This document shows, piece after piece, positions 1-11,000 of a stretch of 64,000 nucleotides of DNA. Where the stretch lies: NCBI GenBank assembly GCA_039680605.1, contig JBDKTA010000044.1, positions 124,001 to 188,000 of the forward strand, read 5' to 3'. The notes under the pieces were generated by a model, which saw only the letters and a program-made list of their open reading frames with translations, was not told where the DNA came from and did no database searches. The position numbers and the translations under genes were made by a program. The stretch's first letter is position 1. Each line of letters starts with the position of its first letter. The DNA comes from Planctomycetaceae bacterium. GTDB lineage: Bacteria; Planctomycetota; Phycisphaerae; SM23-33.

Positions 1-145
1 GAGCGTCAGGAGCGTCAGGCGAGGGTTGCTGGCGGGAACAACTGAACCGGTCCCGCGACAGACATCTTCGGGCGACGAACCGAACGGAGGCTATTGTACC
101 AATATCGCCCTCCGCGGCGCGCACTATTTCTTTGAGCACAGTCGA
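1..145. other. Left-edge non-coding stretch
   Basis: This stretch lies downstream of the cupin gene stop. Apart from a short direct repeat (GAGCGTCAG, twice) in the first 20 bases I see no gene, RNA or clear terminator. Reading frames that cross it are shadows of the cupin gene. Confidence 0.5.
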
Positions 146-604
146 TCAATGTCTCGACTCGACATACCGCGTGCCGTCGGGGCCGGTGGCGCTGAGCTGC
201 AGCACGACCGGCTCGTTGCCGGTGCGGGCGAAGTGGGGCATATTGGCCGGTTCGGTGAAGAAGCTGCCCGGCGGCAGGGGGCGCAGCTTCGTTTCGTCGA
301 AGGTCTCGCCGTAGGCGAAGTGCAGCGTGCCCGACAGCACCGTCACCACGCGCGCCGAGTTGGGATGGCTGTGCGGCTCGAGGCGGTGGTTGGGCGGCAG
401 CTTGATGCGCTGCACGTACGGCGCGGGCTTGGCCGGGTCGCCCATCAGCGTGGCCGTCTGCAGCGAATGAAGCGCCGGGCTGCTCTTCCACTGCAGGTCC
501 GAGGGAACAAGCTGAATGGGCCCGGTTGCATCCGGCTGCGAGCAGCCGCTGCCGGCCGACACCAGGCAAAACAACATGAACATTGAGAGACGGTGCGACT
601 TCAT
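146..604 (-). CDS. Cupin-domain lipoprotein
   Basis: A 152-residue protein. It begins with a lipoprotein signal peptide: a hydrophobic stretch ends in SAGSGC, making Cys21 the likely lipidated residue, so it should be anchored in a membrane facing the periplasm. The rest is one small cupin barrel. The metal-binding motif is visible as the HSH pair (His78, His80), followed by SGTLHF, with a further His at 124 in NMPHF. The usual glutamate of cupin motif 1 is not evident, so metal coordination may be altered. Its start overlaps the stop of the upstream membrane-protein gene by four bases (ATGA), so the two are probably translated together. Single-domain cupins bind or convert many small molecules, and no substrate can be assigned. 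Confidence 0.8.
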   Translation of the reverse strand: MKSHRLSMFMLFCLVSAGSGCSQPDATGPIQLVPSDLQWKSSPALHSLQTATLMGDPAKPAPYVQRIKLPPNHRLEPHSHPNSARVVTVLSGTLHFAYGETFDETKLRPLPPGSFFTEPANMPHFARTGNEPVVLQLSATGPDGTRYVESRH

Positions 605-1218
605 AGGATTGCTCGCTTTTCTTCACGAGGGGGCAGGAACGGCAGGGCCATGCCGATCATCAGCATCGGGATGATGAACCCGCTCTTGATCGCGTGGATC
701 TCGTCTGGGCCGCCGATATGGTCGGTGGCCCAAAGCAGGGCGATGGCGACCGGACACGAGGCCAGGAAGATCGCCGCCGAAATCAGCCAAAGCAGCGGTC
801 GCAGCCTCCACTGCCACAAACCCGCCAGCGCGCAACCCACTAGCGGAATTGCCGCGTAGACCACGTAGATAAGGTAGTGATACCGTTGCAGTTTTTCCTC
901 CCCGTACGCCAACAACATCAAAAAGTTCTGGGGTGGTCCGCTCCAATGAAAATCAACAGAGTTGGCAAACGCCACCCAACTGCCATACACATATGCAGCA
1001 AATGAGATGGGCAGAAGGACGCGTTTCCAAATTCTGTCGGCCCCGCAGAATATCGCCACCCAGATTGTCAGCAACACCATGCCGGCCGGGACGGCCCAAT
1101 GCCCATATTTCAGCCAAATCAGCCCGTCCCAGCCATGCCAATCGAGTTCGATCCGCCAGCCCGCGGCCGCGAGCAGTCCAACGCTGACCAGGCTCAACCA
1201 TGGGAGGTGCTTCTTCAT
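601..1218 (-). CDS. Multi-pass membrane protein, unknown function
   Basis: A 205-residue protein with about six hydrophobic segments separated by short loops. The first spans roughly residues 8-22 and the last roughly 165-195. The C-terminus is short and basic (PPREEKRAIL). I recognise no family motif, so it is an unassigned inner-membrane protein. It is the first gene of a two-gene unit: its stop overlaps the ATG of the cupin lipoprotein gene. It is divergent from the sulfatase gene, with under 60 bases between the two starts, so both promoters must lie in or overlap that gap. Confidence 0.7.
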   Translation of the reverse strand: MKKHLPWLSLVSVGLLAAAGWRIELDWHGWDGLIWLKYGHWAVPAGMVLLTIWVAIFCGADRIWKRVLLPISFAAYVYGSWVAFANSVDFHWSGPPQNFLMLLAYGEEKLQRYHYLIYVVYAAIPLVGCALAGLWQWRLRPLLWLISAAIFLASCPVAIALLWATDHIGGPDEIHAIKSGFIIPMLMIGMALPFLPPREEKRAIL

Positions 1219-1276
1219 ATGGGAGCATTATCGGGCGCTGCTTGCGTCGGTGCAATCCAGCGGCCATTATGTTGAT

Positions 1277-2737
1277 ATGCGAATTCTCTATCTCGACATC
1301 GACACATTGCGGCCGGACCATCTGGCCTGCTATGGGTATCTGCGGAACACCTCGCCGAATATTGACCGCATCGCCGCACAGGGCGTGCGGTACGATCACT
1401 GCTACGTCAGCGACGCGCCGTGCCTGCCCAGCCGCGCGGCCATGTTCACCGGGCGGTTCGGCATCCACAGCGGCGTGGTGAATCACGGCGGTCTGGCGGC
1501 TGATCCTTTCCCGATCGGGCGCGACCGCAATTTCAACACGCAGGGCCAGCATCCGGGGCTGATCTCGGCGCTGCGGCGGACGGGGCTGCACCCGGTGAGC
1601 TTCAGCCCCTTCGCCGAGCGGCACAGCGCGTGGTGGTTCTACGAGGGTTGGCGCGAGATGACCAACCCCGGCAAGTGCGGCGGCGAGTCGGCCGACGAGA
1701 TCGTGCCGGCGGCGATGCGGTGGCTGGGCGAGAACGCCCGGCGCGACGACTGGATGGTACACATCAACATCTGGGACCCGCACACGCCGTATCGGAGCCC
1801 GGAGGATTTCGGCAACCCCTTCGCCGGCCTGCCCATTGACGGCTGGTACAGCGAGGACCTTCGCCGGCGGCAGTGGGAGAGTTTCGGTCCGGGCGGTCCT
1901 CAGGACCCCGGCGGCGGGTGGGGCCTGTTCGATTTCTCGCGCTACGCCCGCATGTGCAATCAGATCGCCTCGATGGATGACTACCGAACGTGGATCGACG
2001 GCTACGACTGCGGCATCGCCTATGCCGACGCCTGGTGCGGGCGGGTGCTGAACCTGCTGGCCGACCAGGGCGTCCTCGACGAGACGGTCGTCGTGATCAC
2101 TTCAGATCACGGCGAGGCGTTCGGCGAACTGGGCGTCATCGGCGACCACGCCACGGCCGACATGGCCACCTCGCGCGTGCCGATGATCGTTCGCTGGCCG
2201 GGCCTGCCGGGCGGGCGAGTCGACGCCGGGCTGTACAACCAATGCGACATCGGCGCCACGCTGGTGGAGTTGGCCGGGGGACAAACGCCGGCCCACTGGG
2301 ACGGACGCAGCTTCGCCGGCGAGTTCAAGAGCGGCCGCCGCGGCGGGCGCGACACCGTCGTCATGAGCCAGTGCTGCTGGAGCTGCCAGCGGTCCGTGCG
2401 ATGGGACGACTGGCTCTACATCCGCACGTATCACAGCGGCCTCAAGAACCTGCCCGAGCGAATGCTGTTCAACGTGGCCGCCGACCCGCACGAATTGCAC
2501 GACCTGGCGACCCAGCGGGCGGACCTGGTCGCCCGCGGCCAGACCCTGCTCGACCAGTGGCACGATCAAATGATGAGCACCTCACAGGGCCATGTCGATC
2601 CGCTGCAGACCGTGCTGGCTGAAGGCGGCCCGTACCACACGCGGCCGCACCTGGAGCGGTACTGCCAGCGCCTGCGCGAGACGGGGCGATCGCACCACGC
2701 CGACTTCCTGCAGCGCCATCCGACAGGGTTGGTCTGA
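1277..2737 (+). CDS. Sulfatase (formylglycine-dependent, Cys type), no signal peptide
   Basis: A 486-residue member of the alkaline phosphatase-like sulfatase family, which hydrolyses sulfate esters, probably on sulfated glycans. Metal ligands Asp7 and Asp9 (LDIDTLRPDHL) and the catalytic signature CLPSR (Cys49, to be converted to formylglycine) are intact. The second metal-binding pair, Asp277-His278 in TSDHGEAFGE, is also present. The frame is open further upstream, but the sulfatase fold starts directly at MRILYLDIDT, so I take the ATG at 1277. An upstream start would add about 105 residues with no sulfatase character and overlap the divergent gene. No signal peptide is visible, so it may act in the cytoplasm on imported oligosaccharides. 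The Cys-type motif would need a maturase, and none is visible in the window. Confidence 0.88.
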   Translation: MRILYLDIDTLRPDHLACYGYLRNTSPNIDRIAAQGVRYDHCYVSDAPCLPSRAAMFTGRFGIHSGVVNHGGLAADPFPIGRDRNFNTQGQHPGLISALRRTGLHPVSFSPFAERHSAWWFYEGWREMTNPGKCGGESADEIVPAAMRWLGENARRDDWMVHINIWDPHTPYRSPEDFGNPFAGLPIDGWYSEDLRRRQWESFGPGGPQDPGGGWGLFDFSRYARMCNQIASMDDYRTWIDGYDCGIAYADAWCGRVLNLLADQGVLDETVVVITSDHGEAFGELGVIGDHATADMATSRVPMIVRWPGLPGGRVDAGLYNQCDIGATLVELAGGQTPAHWDGRSFAGEFKSGRRGGRDTVVMSQCCWSCQRSVRWDDWLYIRTYHSGLKNLPERMLFNVAADPHELHDLATQRADLVARGQTLLDQWHDQMMSTSQGHVDPLQTVLAEGGPYHTRPHLERYCQRLRETGRSHHADFLQRHPTGLV

Positions 2738-2880
2738 TCCCGGTTTTTGCATCGCAAGCAATTATTGCACGGTTATCCGGCAATTGTTCAATCGTTGTTC
2801 TTTCTTGTCTGTTTTCAGGCGTTGTGCGATGAGGTGGATAGATATAACTATCTGTCAATAAAGGAGTTAAAGTAGTTTTA

Positions 2881-2958
2881 CATGTTCAGTTGCCTCGCAG
2901 GTGGACAAACCTGTCGAGAACCATCGCCAGAACCCGGCTGGCCCATTCATGGGCCATG
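2881..2958 (+). other. Possible 25-codon ORF behind a Shine-Dalgarno-like site
   Basis: A 25-codon frame starts 15 bases after AAAGGAGT. Its codon choice shows nothing distinctive and it has no recognisable motif. It overlaps a hairpin, so it is probably chance. Confidence 0.12.
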
Positions 2959-2975
2959 ATTCACCGCCGGTGATC
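2939..2975. repeat. Two adjacent short hairpins at the 3' end of the MFS gene
   Basis: TGGCCCAT and ATGGGCCA form a perfect 8-bp stem with a 2-base loop (2939-2956). A second inverted repeat, GATTCACC and GGTGATC with a short loop (2958-2975), runs over the MFS stop codon. Neither is followed by a T-run on the minus strand, so they are not classical intrinsic terminators. They could be RNA 3'-end stabilisers. Confidence 0.45.
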
Positions 2976-4206
2976 AATCCGGTATGGGCGCCGGTGCGGC
3001 GGCGGGGGCCTCCGCGGCGCCGGCGGCGGCCGGAGTGCGGATCAGGGCGGCGCAGATGAACATGATCACGGCGATGCCTGCCGCGGCGAAGAACACGGTC
3101 TGGTACGAGTTTGCGGAGGTGACCCAGGCCACGCCCGCTGCCGCCGGGAGCGTCATCGAGGCGATGTGGTCGATGGACGTGCCTGCCGCCAGGGTGGGCG
3201 AGACGTCCTCGTCCTTGAGGGCGATCTTGCGCAGGTAGGTTGAGCGGGCCATGTTCACGCCGAACAGCAGCATGTCGCCGACGTAGCAGGCGCAGACGAC
3301 CCACAGCGCCAGCGCCTTATTGGCGATGCCGTGCGAAAAAGCGTAGCCCATGCACACGCCGAAGATGAACACGGCGTCGACCATCAGCACCGTCCGCTCG
3401 CCAAAGCGGTCGATCGCCCGCCCCAGCAGCGGCTGGAAGAAGATCCCGATGACCGCGCCGATGACGAGCATTTCGGCGAAGATCGTCGGCGGCTGTTTGA
3501 AGACTTCGATGATGACCCATGGGCCGAAGGTGATGAAGATCTGCTTTCGCGCCCCGAAGAGCAGCGCCAGCACGTAGTACAGGCGGTACTTCCTGTTATA
3601 GACGAATCGCGGGCGCTTGAGGTGCGCGTCGGGCATGTTCATAAAGTGGAACACGACCGCCGCGCCGATAGCCACCACGCCGCCGCCGATGAAGACCTGG
3701 GCGTAGCTCCAGTGAAGATACTTCATGCCCGTCCAGATCACCGCCGCGCCGATGATCCCCGCCGCCAGTGAGACCGCGCGCAACTGACCCAGGCGCCGCC
3801 CGTGGCGCCCTTGCGTGCCCAGGGCGATCGCCAGCGAGGCGCTGACGGGCATCATCAGGTGGCTGCCCGCGCTCCAGAGGATCATGAAGACCATCATCCC
3901 CCACCAGACGCTCCCGCCCAGCCCCATGCCGATGAGCCCCACGCCGATGACCAGCGAGCTGACGGCCGCGATCCGCGTCTCGGGCAAAAAGAACAGCAGC
4001 CCCGCGAACAGGGCTGTCAGGAACCCCGGCAGCTCGCGCGGAAACTCCAGCGCCCCGCGCGCGTCGGCGGCGATGTTGAACGTGTCCTTGAGATAGTTGG
4101 GAAAGACGATCTCAAAGACGCCGCCTCCGGCCGCCAGCAGACCGGCGCCGACCACGAACAAAACCAACTGCCGATTCGCACGCAACCGTTCTATCACGCC
4201 GTTCAC
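2974..4206 (-). CDS. Major facilitator superfamily transporter
   Basis: A 410-residue polytopic membrane protein with about 12 hydrophobic segments, the usual length for an MFS permease. The first helix is LVLFVVGAGLLAAGGG. A central cytoplasmic stretch with FVYNRKYRLYY precedes the second half. The C-terminal tail is rich in Ala and Pro. I take the GTG at 4206 because GGAGGG lies five bases upstream and the membrane protein proper begins there. The ATG of the longest open frame would add 57 residues of non-membrane sequence. The substrate is unknown. No co-transcribed gene reveals its role. Confidence 0.78.
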   Translation of the reverse strand: MNGVIERLRANRQLVLFVVGAGLLAAGGGVFEIVFPNYLKDTFNIAADARGALEFPRELPGFLTALFAGLLFFLPETRIAAVSSLVIGVGLIGMGLGGSVWWGMMVFMILWSAGSHLMMPVSASLAIALGTQGRHGRRLGQLRAVSLAAGIIGAAVIWTGMKYLHWSYAQVFIGGGVVAIGAAVVFHFMNMPDAHLKRPRFVYNRKYRLYYVLALLFGARKQIFITFGPWVIIEVFKQPPTIFAEMLVIGAVIGIFFQPLLGRAIDRFGERTVLMVDAVFIFGVCMGYAFSHGIANKALALWVVCACYVGDMLLFGVNMARSTYLRKIALKDEDVSPTLAAGTSIDHIASMTLPAAAGVAWVTSANSYQTVFFAAAGIAVIMFICAALIRTPAAAGAAEAPAAAPAPIPD

Positions 4207-4388
4207 GTCGCCCTCCGGGCAAAGGGGGAATTTACCACAGAGGCGGACCCGAGCGGAGAAAAAACGTCCATCGGCTGGATGATCGAATGGACGCAGGAAT
4301 GGATGGAAGCTTGGATCACACGGGCGCGTCTGTCGCTTTTGAATCGTATGGTTCCCGTGGTCGCGGGTCCACCGCATCGGAATGTGCT

Positions 4389-4796
4389 ATGCGCGTTAAA
4401 GCGTTCACGCTGATCGAGATCCTGATCGTCGTGGTGATTCTGGGGATCATCGCGGCCGTGGCCATTCCGCAGATCTTCGGCATGGGCGACATGGGCAAGC
4501 TCTCCACGCTCAAGATGAATCTCTCCGCCGTCCGCGGGCAGATCGAACTGTACCGCCTGCACCACGGCGGCGCGTTTCCGACGGACCTGGTGCGGCAGAT
4601 CACCACGCGGACCGATCCCCAAGGCAATCCCGGGACCGAATGCGGCCCGTATCTGGCCCAGTTCCCGGTCAATCCGTTCGTGGCTGCCGCGGCCGACGAA
4701 GTGGACGACGCCAAAGGCGGCGGCAACAAGGGCTGGTACTACAATCCCGCCACGGGCGAGTTTACGCCTGACGACGACGCGCATCTTGCCCTCTGA
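4389..4796 (+). CDS. GspG-like type II secretion pseudopilin
   Basis: A 135-residue protein with a class III (prepilin peptidase) leader: MRVKA followed by FTLIEILIVVVILGII. Cleavage is expected between Ala5 and Phe6, giving an N-methylated phenylalanine with Glu at position 5 of the mature protein. The hydrophobic helix spans residues 6-27. The C-terminal domain (VRGQIELYRLHHGGAFPTD, then GPYLAQFPVNPF) resembles the major pseudopilin GspG. It should form part of a periplasmic pseudopilus. The longer upstream frame adds no conserved sequence, so I use the ATG at 4389. The gene stands alone, far from the GspE/GspF operon at 21-25 kb, a dispersed arrangement. Confidence 0.85.
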   Translation: MRVKAFTLIEILIVVVILGIIAAVAIPQIFGMGDMGKLSTLKMNLSAVRGQIELYRLHHGGAFPTDLVRQITTRTDPQGNPGTECGPYLAQFPVNPFVAAAADEVDDAKGGGNKGWYYNPATGEFTPDDDAHLAL

Positions 4797-4803
4797 ACAA
4801 CTC

Positions 4804-4944
4804 ACCACAGAGGCACAGAGGCCCAGAGAAAGACGGGGAACGATTTTGCCACAATGGTCTCAAAGAGCCCAAACGCAAGGGATGGAGTGTTTCATCCCTT
4901 CTTGGCCTTTGTATCATCCTCCGTGCCCTCTGTGGCTCTGTGGT
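4804..4944. repeat. Inverted-repeat element with ACCACAGAGG arms
   Basis: The left arm (4804-4821, ACCACAGAGGCACAGAGG) pairs with the right arm (4927-4944, CCTCTGTGGCTCTGTGGT) with one mismatch. It fills much of the gap between the pseudopilin and alpha-2-macroglobulin genes. The same arm sequence recurs near 11397-11472, so it is a dispersed repeat family. The remainder of 4797-5057 holds no gene that I can support. Confidence 0.75.
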
Positions 4945-5057
4945 AAGTTTCTCAGGAACCGCAAGAGCCTTCGTGCGTCGAAGAGGCAGAGGTACTTGCC
5001 GCCGCCGGCGCGGCCGGTCACAATGGACGCACTGCAGGACTTCAGAAAGGTTCTCCC

Positions 5058-8000
5058 ATGAGGCGACTCAAGAAGCTTGTCACATCGGTTCTCGTGCTGG
5101 CCGTTGCGGCCCTTTCGCTGGCGACGCTCGAGGCCCAGCAGGCCCAGACGCCGTCGGGCCTGCGCAGCCGCGCGCAGAAGCTCCAGCGAGACGGCAACTA
5201 CAAAGATGCATACGAGCTGTTCTCACGCCTGGCGAAGAAGGAGTCTGACGACCCGGCTCAGACCCCCAGCGACCTGCACAACGCCGTGGCGTGCCTGGCC
5301 AACCTCAACCGCTACGACCAGGCCGACGCCTTCGTCGAAGACGTCATCAAGGCCCGCGCCGGCCAGTGGCGCACGCTGCAGGCGGCGGGGCAGATCTACC
5401 TCAACACGCTGCCGCACTACGGGTACATCATCGCCGGAAAGTTCGAGCGCGGCCATCATCGCGGCGGCGGGCAATACACCTACTCCTACGAGCGCGACCG
5501 CGTGCGGGCCCTGCAGCTCATGCAGCAGGCGATGGAGCAGATCAAGGCCGGCGACGACAAGGGCGAGGTCGCGAGCTTCTACTGGAACCTGGCCCAGATG
5601 CTGCTGGGCAACCGCGGATGGCAGGAGTCGTGGCGGTTGCAGTATCTGACGGACCTCAAGGAACTGCCCGACTACGGCGAGGGCGCCGACCGCGAGCCCC
5701 CGCAGGGCGCGCCGGTGGACGAGAACGGCGTCCCCGTCTATTACACCGTCCCCGAAAGCTGGGCCAAGGCCGCCAACGACGGCCAGCGCTGGCGCTGGGC
5801 CCTGGCGGAAGTGGCGCGGAACAACCCGGCGATGATCTCGCAGGTCGATTACCACTTCGCCCAGTTCCTGCAGGCCCAGTTCGGCGTCCAGACGCTGCAG
5901 GAGTACCGCTGGTTCTTCGGCCGCTTCGACAGCGACGACACCAGCAAGAAGAACGAGTCGGGCACCTGGGCCCTGCACACCCTGGGCGAGGACGAGACCA
6001 TCGCCAAGCTGGCCACAGGCATCAAGCGGTTCAACCTGCCCAAGGAGTTCAACTACATCCGCATCTTCCATCGCCTGGCCGACAGCCAGGGCAGCTACGC
6101 TTCCAACGCGATGGGCAACCTGTGCCAGGAGTTCGAGAACCGGCGCCAGTACCCCAAGGCCGCAGAACACTGGCGGCAGAATATCAAGCGATTCGGCGAC
6201 GATAGCAACCAGTCCAAGCAGAAGCGCCTGGCGCAGATCGTCGGCAACTGGGGGCTCTTCGAGCCGATCATGACGCAGCCGTCCGGCAAGGGCGCCACCG
6301 TCGAGTACCGCTACCGCAACGGCAAGAAGGTCTCCTTCGAGGCCTTCGAGATCAAGGTGCCCAAGCTTCTCGAGGACGTCAAGCAGTACATCAAGGACAA
6401 CCCCCGGCGGATGGACCACCAGAAGCTCAATGTTGCCGACATCGGCTATCGGCTGGTCTACGAGAACGAGGCCCAGTACATCGGCGCCAAGGTGGCCGGC
6501 TGGGACCTGGACCTGACGCCGCGGGCGGCGCATTTTGACAAGCGCATCACCATCGCCACGCCGCTGCAAAAGGCCGGGGCGTATCTGCTGACGGCCAAGA
6601 TGGAAGACGGCAACGTCAGCCGCGTCATCCTCTGGATCGCCGACACGGCCATCGTCAACAAGCCCCTCGACGGCAAGGCGTACTACTTCATCTGCGACGC
6701 GGTGGACGGCCACCCGATCAGCAAGGCCAACGTCGAATTCTTCGGCTACCAGTCCGAGTACGTCAGCCAGCCGCGCGGGCAGGGGTACTACATCTTCCAT
6801 CACAAGAACTTCGCCGAGTTGACCGACGAGCAGGGCCAGCTCACGTTGGGCAAAGAATGGAACGTCGGCTACAACTGGCTGATCACCGCCACCACGCCGC
6901 AGGGCCGAATGGCTTACATGGGCTTCACCGGCATCTGGATCGGGCACTGGTACGACCAGGAATACAACGCGACCAAGGCCTTCACCATTACCGACCGGCC
7001 GGTCTACCGCCCGCAGCAGACGGTCAAGTTCAAGGTCTGGATCAACCACGCCAAGTACGACCAGGAAGGCAAGAGCGCCTTCGCCGGCCACAGCTTCACC
7101 GTGCAGGTACACAACCCCAAGGGCGAGAAGATTTTTGAAAAGACGCTCAAGGCCGACGACTACGGCGGGATGGACGGCGAGCTGTCGCTGCCCAAGGAAG
7201 CGGCGCTGGGCGTTTATCGCATCGGCGTGCCTCACGGCGGGGGTACGTTCCGCGTCGAGGAATACAAGAAGCCCGAGTTCGAGGTCAAGGTCGACGCCCC
7301 GACCGACCCGGTGATGCTGGGCGAGAAGATCGAGGCCAAGATCACGGCCAAGTATTACTTCGGCGCCCCGGTCACCAAGGCCAAGGTCAAGTACAAGGTG
7401 CTGCGCACCACGCACGAATCGCGCTGGTACCCGATCTGCCGCTGGGACTGGTTCTACGGCAGCGGCTACTGGTGGTACGCGTACGACTACACCTGGTACC
7501 CCGGCTGGTACAAGTGGGGCTGCCCGGCGCCGGTGTGGAGCTGGTGGCCGCAGTGGCGCGCCCCGCAACAGCCGGAACTGGTCAGCCAGGCCACCGTGCC
7601 TGTCGGGCCTGACGGCGTGGTGAAGGTGCAGATAGACACCGCCGTCGCCAAGGCCATCCACGGCGACAAGGACCACCGCTACGAGATTACGGCCGAGGTC
7701 ACCGACGAGTCGCGCCGCACGATCACCGGGACCGGTGCAGTGCTGGTGGCGCGCGAGCCGTTCAAGGTCTACACATGGGTGGGCCGCGGGCACTACCGCG
7801 TGGGCGACGCGGTCGAGGTCGGCCTGCGCGCCCAGCGCCTCGACGGCAAGGGCGTCAAGGGCAAGGGCACGCTCAAGCTGCTGTCGATCAAGTACGAAAA
7901 GGCCAAGCCCGTCGAGACGGTCGTCCAGCAGTGGGACGTCAACACCGACGACGAAGGCAACGCCAGGCACAAGTTCGACGCCAGCCGCGCCGGACAGTAC

Positions 8001-11000
8001 CGCCTGGCGTACACGCTGACCGACAGCAAAGGCCACAGCATTGAGGGCGGGTACGTCTTCACGGTCATCGGCGAAGGGACCGACGGCCGCGACTTCCGCT
8101 TCAACCAGATCGAACTGGTGACCGACAAGCAGGACTACAAGCCCGGCGAGAAGGTTGCACTGCAGGTCAACACCGAGCAGCCGGACTCGACCGTGCTGCT
8201 GTTCGTGCGGGCGGCAAACGGTGTTTACCAAGCGCCCAAGATCATCCGCCTCAAGGGCAAGACCGTCTCCGAGAGCGTCGAGGTGGTCAAGAAGGACATG
8301 CCCAACTTCTTCATCGAGGCCGTCACCGTCAGCGGCGGCAAGATGCACAACACCGTGCGAGAGGTCGTCGTGCCGCCCGAGAAGCGCGTGCTGGACGTGA
8401 AGGTCACGCCCTCGGCCGAGAAGTACAAGCCCGGCCAAAAAGCCTCGGTCACCGTCAAGCTGACCGAGCCCAACGGCGAACCGTACAGCGGCTCGACGGT
8501 GATCGCGATGTACGACAAGGCCGTCGAGTACATCTCCGGCGGCTCGAACGTGCCGGACATCAAGGAGTTCTTCTGGAAGTGGCGGCGGCACCATCAGAGC
8601 CAAGGCCAGACCAGCCTGCAAAAAGGCAGCGGCAACCTGCTCAAGCGAGATGAGATCGGCATGAGCTTCCTGGGCATCTTCGGATACCTCGTCGTCGAAG
8701 AGGTGACCGAGGGTGAGGAAGGCAAGCCTACAGACGGCGACAGCGAAGTCACCACCGCAGGTGGCTATGGATACTCAGGGGGTAGAAACGGACGTGGCGG
8801 GCCCATGCCTATGGCAGCCAAGTCCATGCGCATGCGGTCGGCCGACGGTCCGGCGATGGAAGCGGCGGGCGCACCCGCGGCCGCAATGGCGGATATGGCG
8901 ATGAACGGTATGGCCGGTGAGAAGAAGGCCGAGGCCGGTCCCGGCGGCGGGCAGGCTGCCCCGATGGTGCAGCCGACCGTGCGAACGAACTTTGCCGACA
9001 CGGCCTTCTGGGCGGCGGCGGTGCAGACGGGCAAGGACGGCACGGCCAAGATCGAACTGACCATGCCCGAGAACCTCACCACCTGGAAGACCAAGGTGTG
9101 GGCGATGGGCGAGGGCACCAAGTGCGGCGAAGGGTCCGCCGAAGTCATCACCACCAAGGACCTGATCGTCCGCCTGCAGGCGCCGCGATTCTTCGTCCAG
9201 AAAGACGAGGTGGTCCTGTCGGCGAATGTGCATAACTATCTCAAGACCAAGAAACGCGTGAAGGTGGTGTTGGAGTTGGAGGGGAATACGCTGGAACCCA
9301 TCCTTGATATCAAGACCTCCCCTGCGGGTTATCTCTCCCGGAATGTGGAGGTAGACGCCAACGGCGAATTGCGCGTCGATTGGCGCGTCAAGGTTACTCA
9401 GCCCGGCAACGCGGTCATTCGCGTCAAGGCGATGACGGATGAAGAATCCGACGCCATGCAGATGGAGTTCCCGGTCTACGTACACGGGATGCTCAAGACC
9501 GAAAGCTTCTCGGGGGCGCTGCGCCCTGAGGACAAGAAGGGCGTGATCGACATCGCCGTGCCGGCCGAGCGGCGGCCCGACGAGAGCCGGCTGGAGATCC
9601 GCTACTCGCCCACGCTGGCCGGGGCGATGGTCGACGCCCTGCCGTACCTGATGAGCTACCCCTACGGCTGCACCGAGCAGACGCTCAACCGCTTCCTGCC
9701 GACGATCATCACGCGAAAGGTGCTCATCGGCATGGGCCTGAACCTCAAGGACATCCAGGCCAAGCGGTCTAACCTCAACGCCCAGGAGATCGGCGACGAC
9801 GCCGAGCGCGCCAAGCAGTGGCGCCGGCAGTTCGACCCCGTCTTCGACGACGCGCTGGCGGCCGACATGGCCAAGGCCGGCGTCGAGAAGCTCCTGAGCA
9901 TGCAGTGCTCCGACGGCGGATGGGGCTGGTTCAGCGGCTGGGGCGAGCACTCGTGGCCGCACACGACGGCAGTGGTCGTACACGGCCTGCGACTGGCGCA
10001 GGATAACGACCTGGCCGTGCCGCCGGCGGCGTTCGCCCGCGGCGTGGCGTGGCTGAAGAACTACCAGGCCCAGGAGGTGCGGGAGCTCAAGAACGCAAAA
10101 ACTAAGACGCAGCCGTGGAAGGAACACGCCGACAACCTCGACGCGTTCGTCTACATGGTGCTGGTGGACGAGAAGGCCGACAACAAGGACATGCGCGAGT
10201 TCCTCTATCGCGACCGCAACGGCCTGTCGGTCTACGCCAAGGCGATGTTTGGCCTGGCGTGCCACAAGGTCAAGGACATCGAGAAGCGGGACATGCTGCG
10301 CCAGAACATCGAGCAGTTCCTCATTCAGGACGACGAGAACCAGACCGCGTACCTGCGCCTGGGCAACGAGGGCTACTGGTGGTGCTGGTACGGCAGCGAG
10401 TACGAGGCCCAGGGCTACTACCTCAAGCTGCTGGCCGCGGTGGACCCCAAGGGCAAGACCGCCAGCCGCCTCGTGAAGTACCTGCTCAATAACCGCAAGC
10501 ACGCGACGTACTGGAACTCGACGCGCGACACGGCGATTATCGTCGAGGCCTTCGGCGACTACATCCGTGCCAGCGGCGAGGACAAGCCCGACCTGACGGT
10601 GCAGATCCTCATCGACGGCAAGGCTGTCAAAGAAGTGAAGATCAACAAGGACAATCTCTTCAGCTACGACAACAAGCTCGTGCTGGAGGGCAAGGCGATC
10701 ACCACCGGCAAGCACCGCATCGAGCTGGTCAAGAGCGGCACCGGCCCGCTGTATTACAACGCGTACCTGACCAACTTTACGCTCGAGGACCCGATCACCA
10801 AGGCCGGGCTCGAGATCAAGGTCGAGCGCAAGTACTACAAGCTGGTGCAGGTGGACAAGAGCGTCAAGACAGCCGGTTCGCGCGGGCAGGCGGTGGATGA
10901 GAAGGTCGAGAAGTACAAGCGCGAGCCGCTGAAGAACCTCGACGAGCTTGTCAGCGGCGACATGGTCGAGATCGAGCTGGAACTGGCCAGCAAGAACGAC

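Noticed and set aside
2939-2956. Hairpin as an intrinsic terminator of the MFS gene
   Set aside because: No T-run follows the stem on the minus strand.
5223-8621. Open frame of 1132 codons opposite the alpha-2-macroglobulin gene
   Set aside because: It is antisense to a gene with clear domains and codon structure. Its predicted protein is Leu/Val/Ala/Gly/Asp-rich without motifs, as expected from the complement of high-GC coding sequence.
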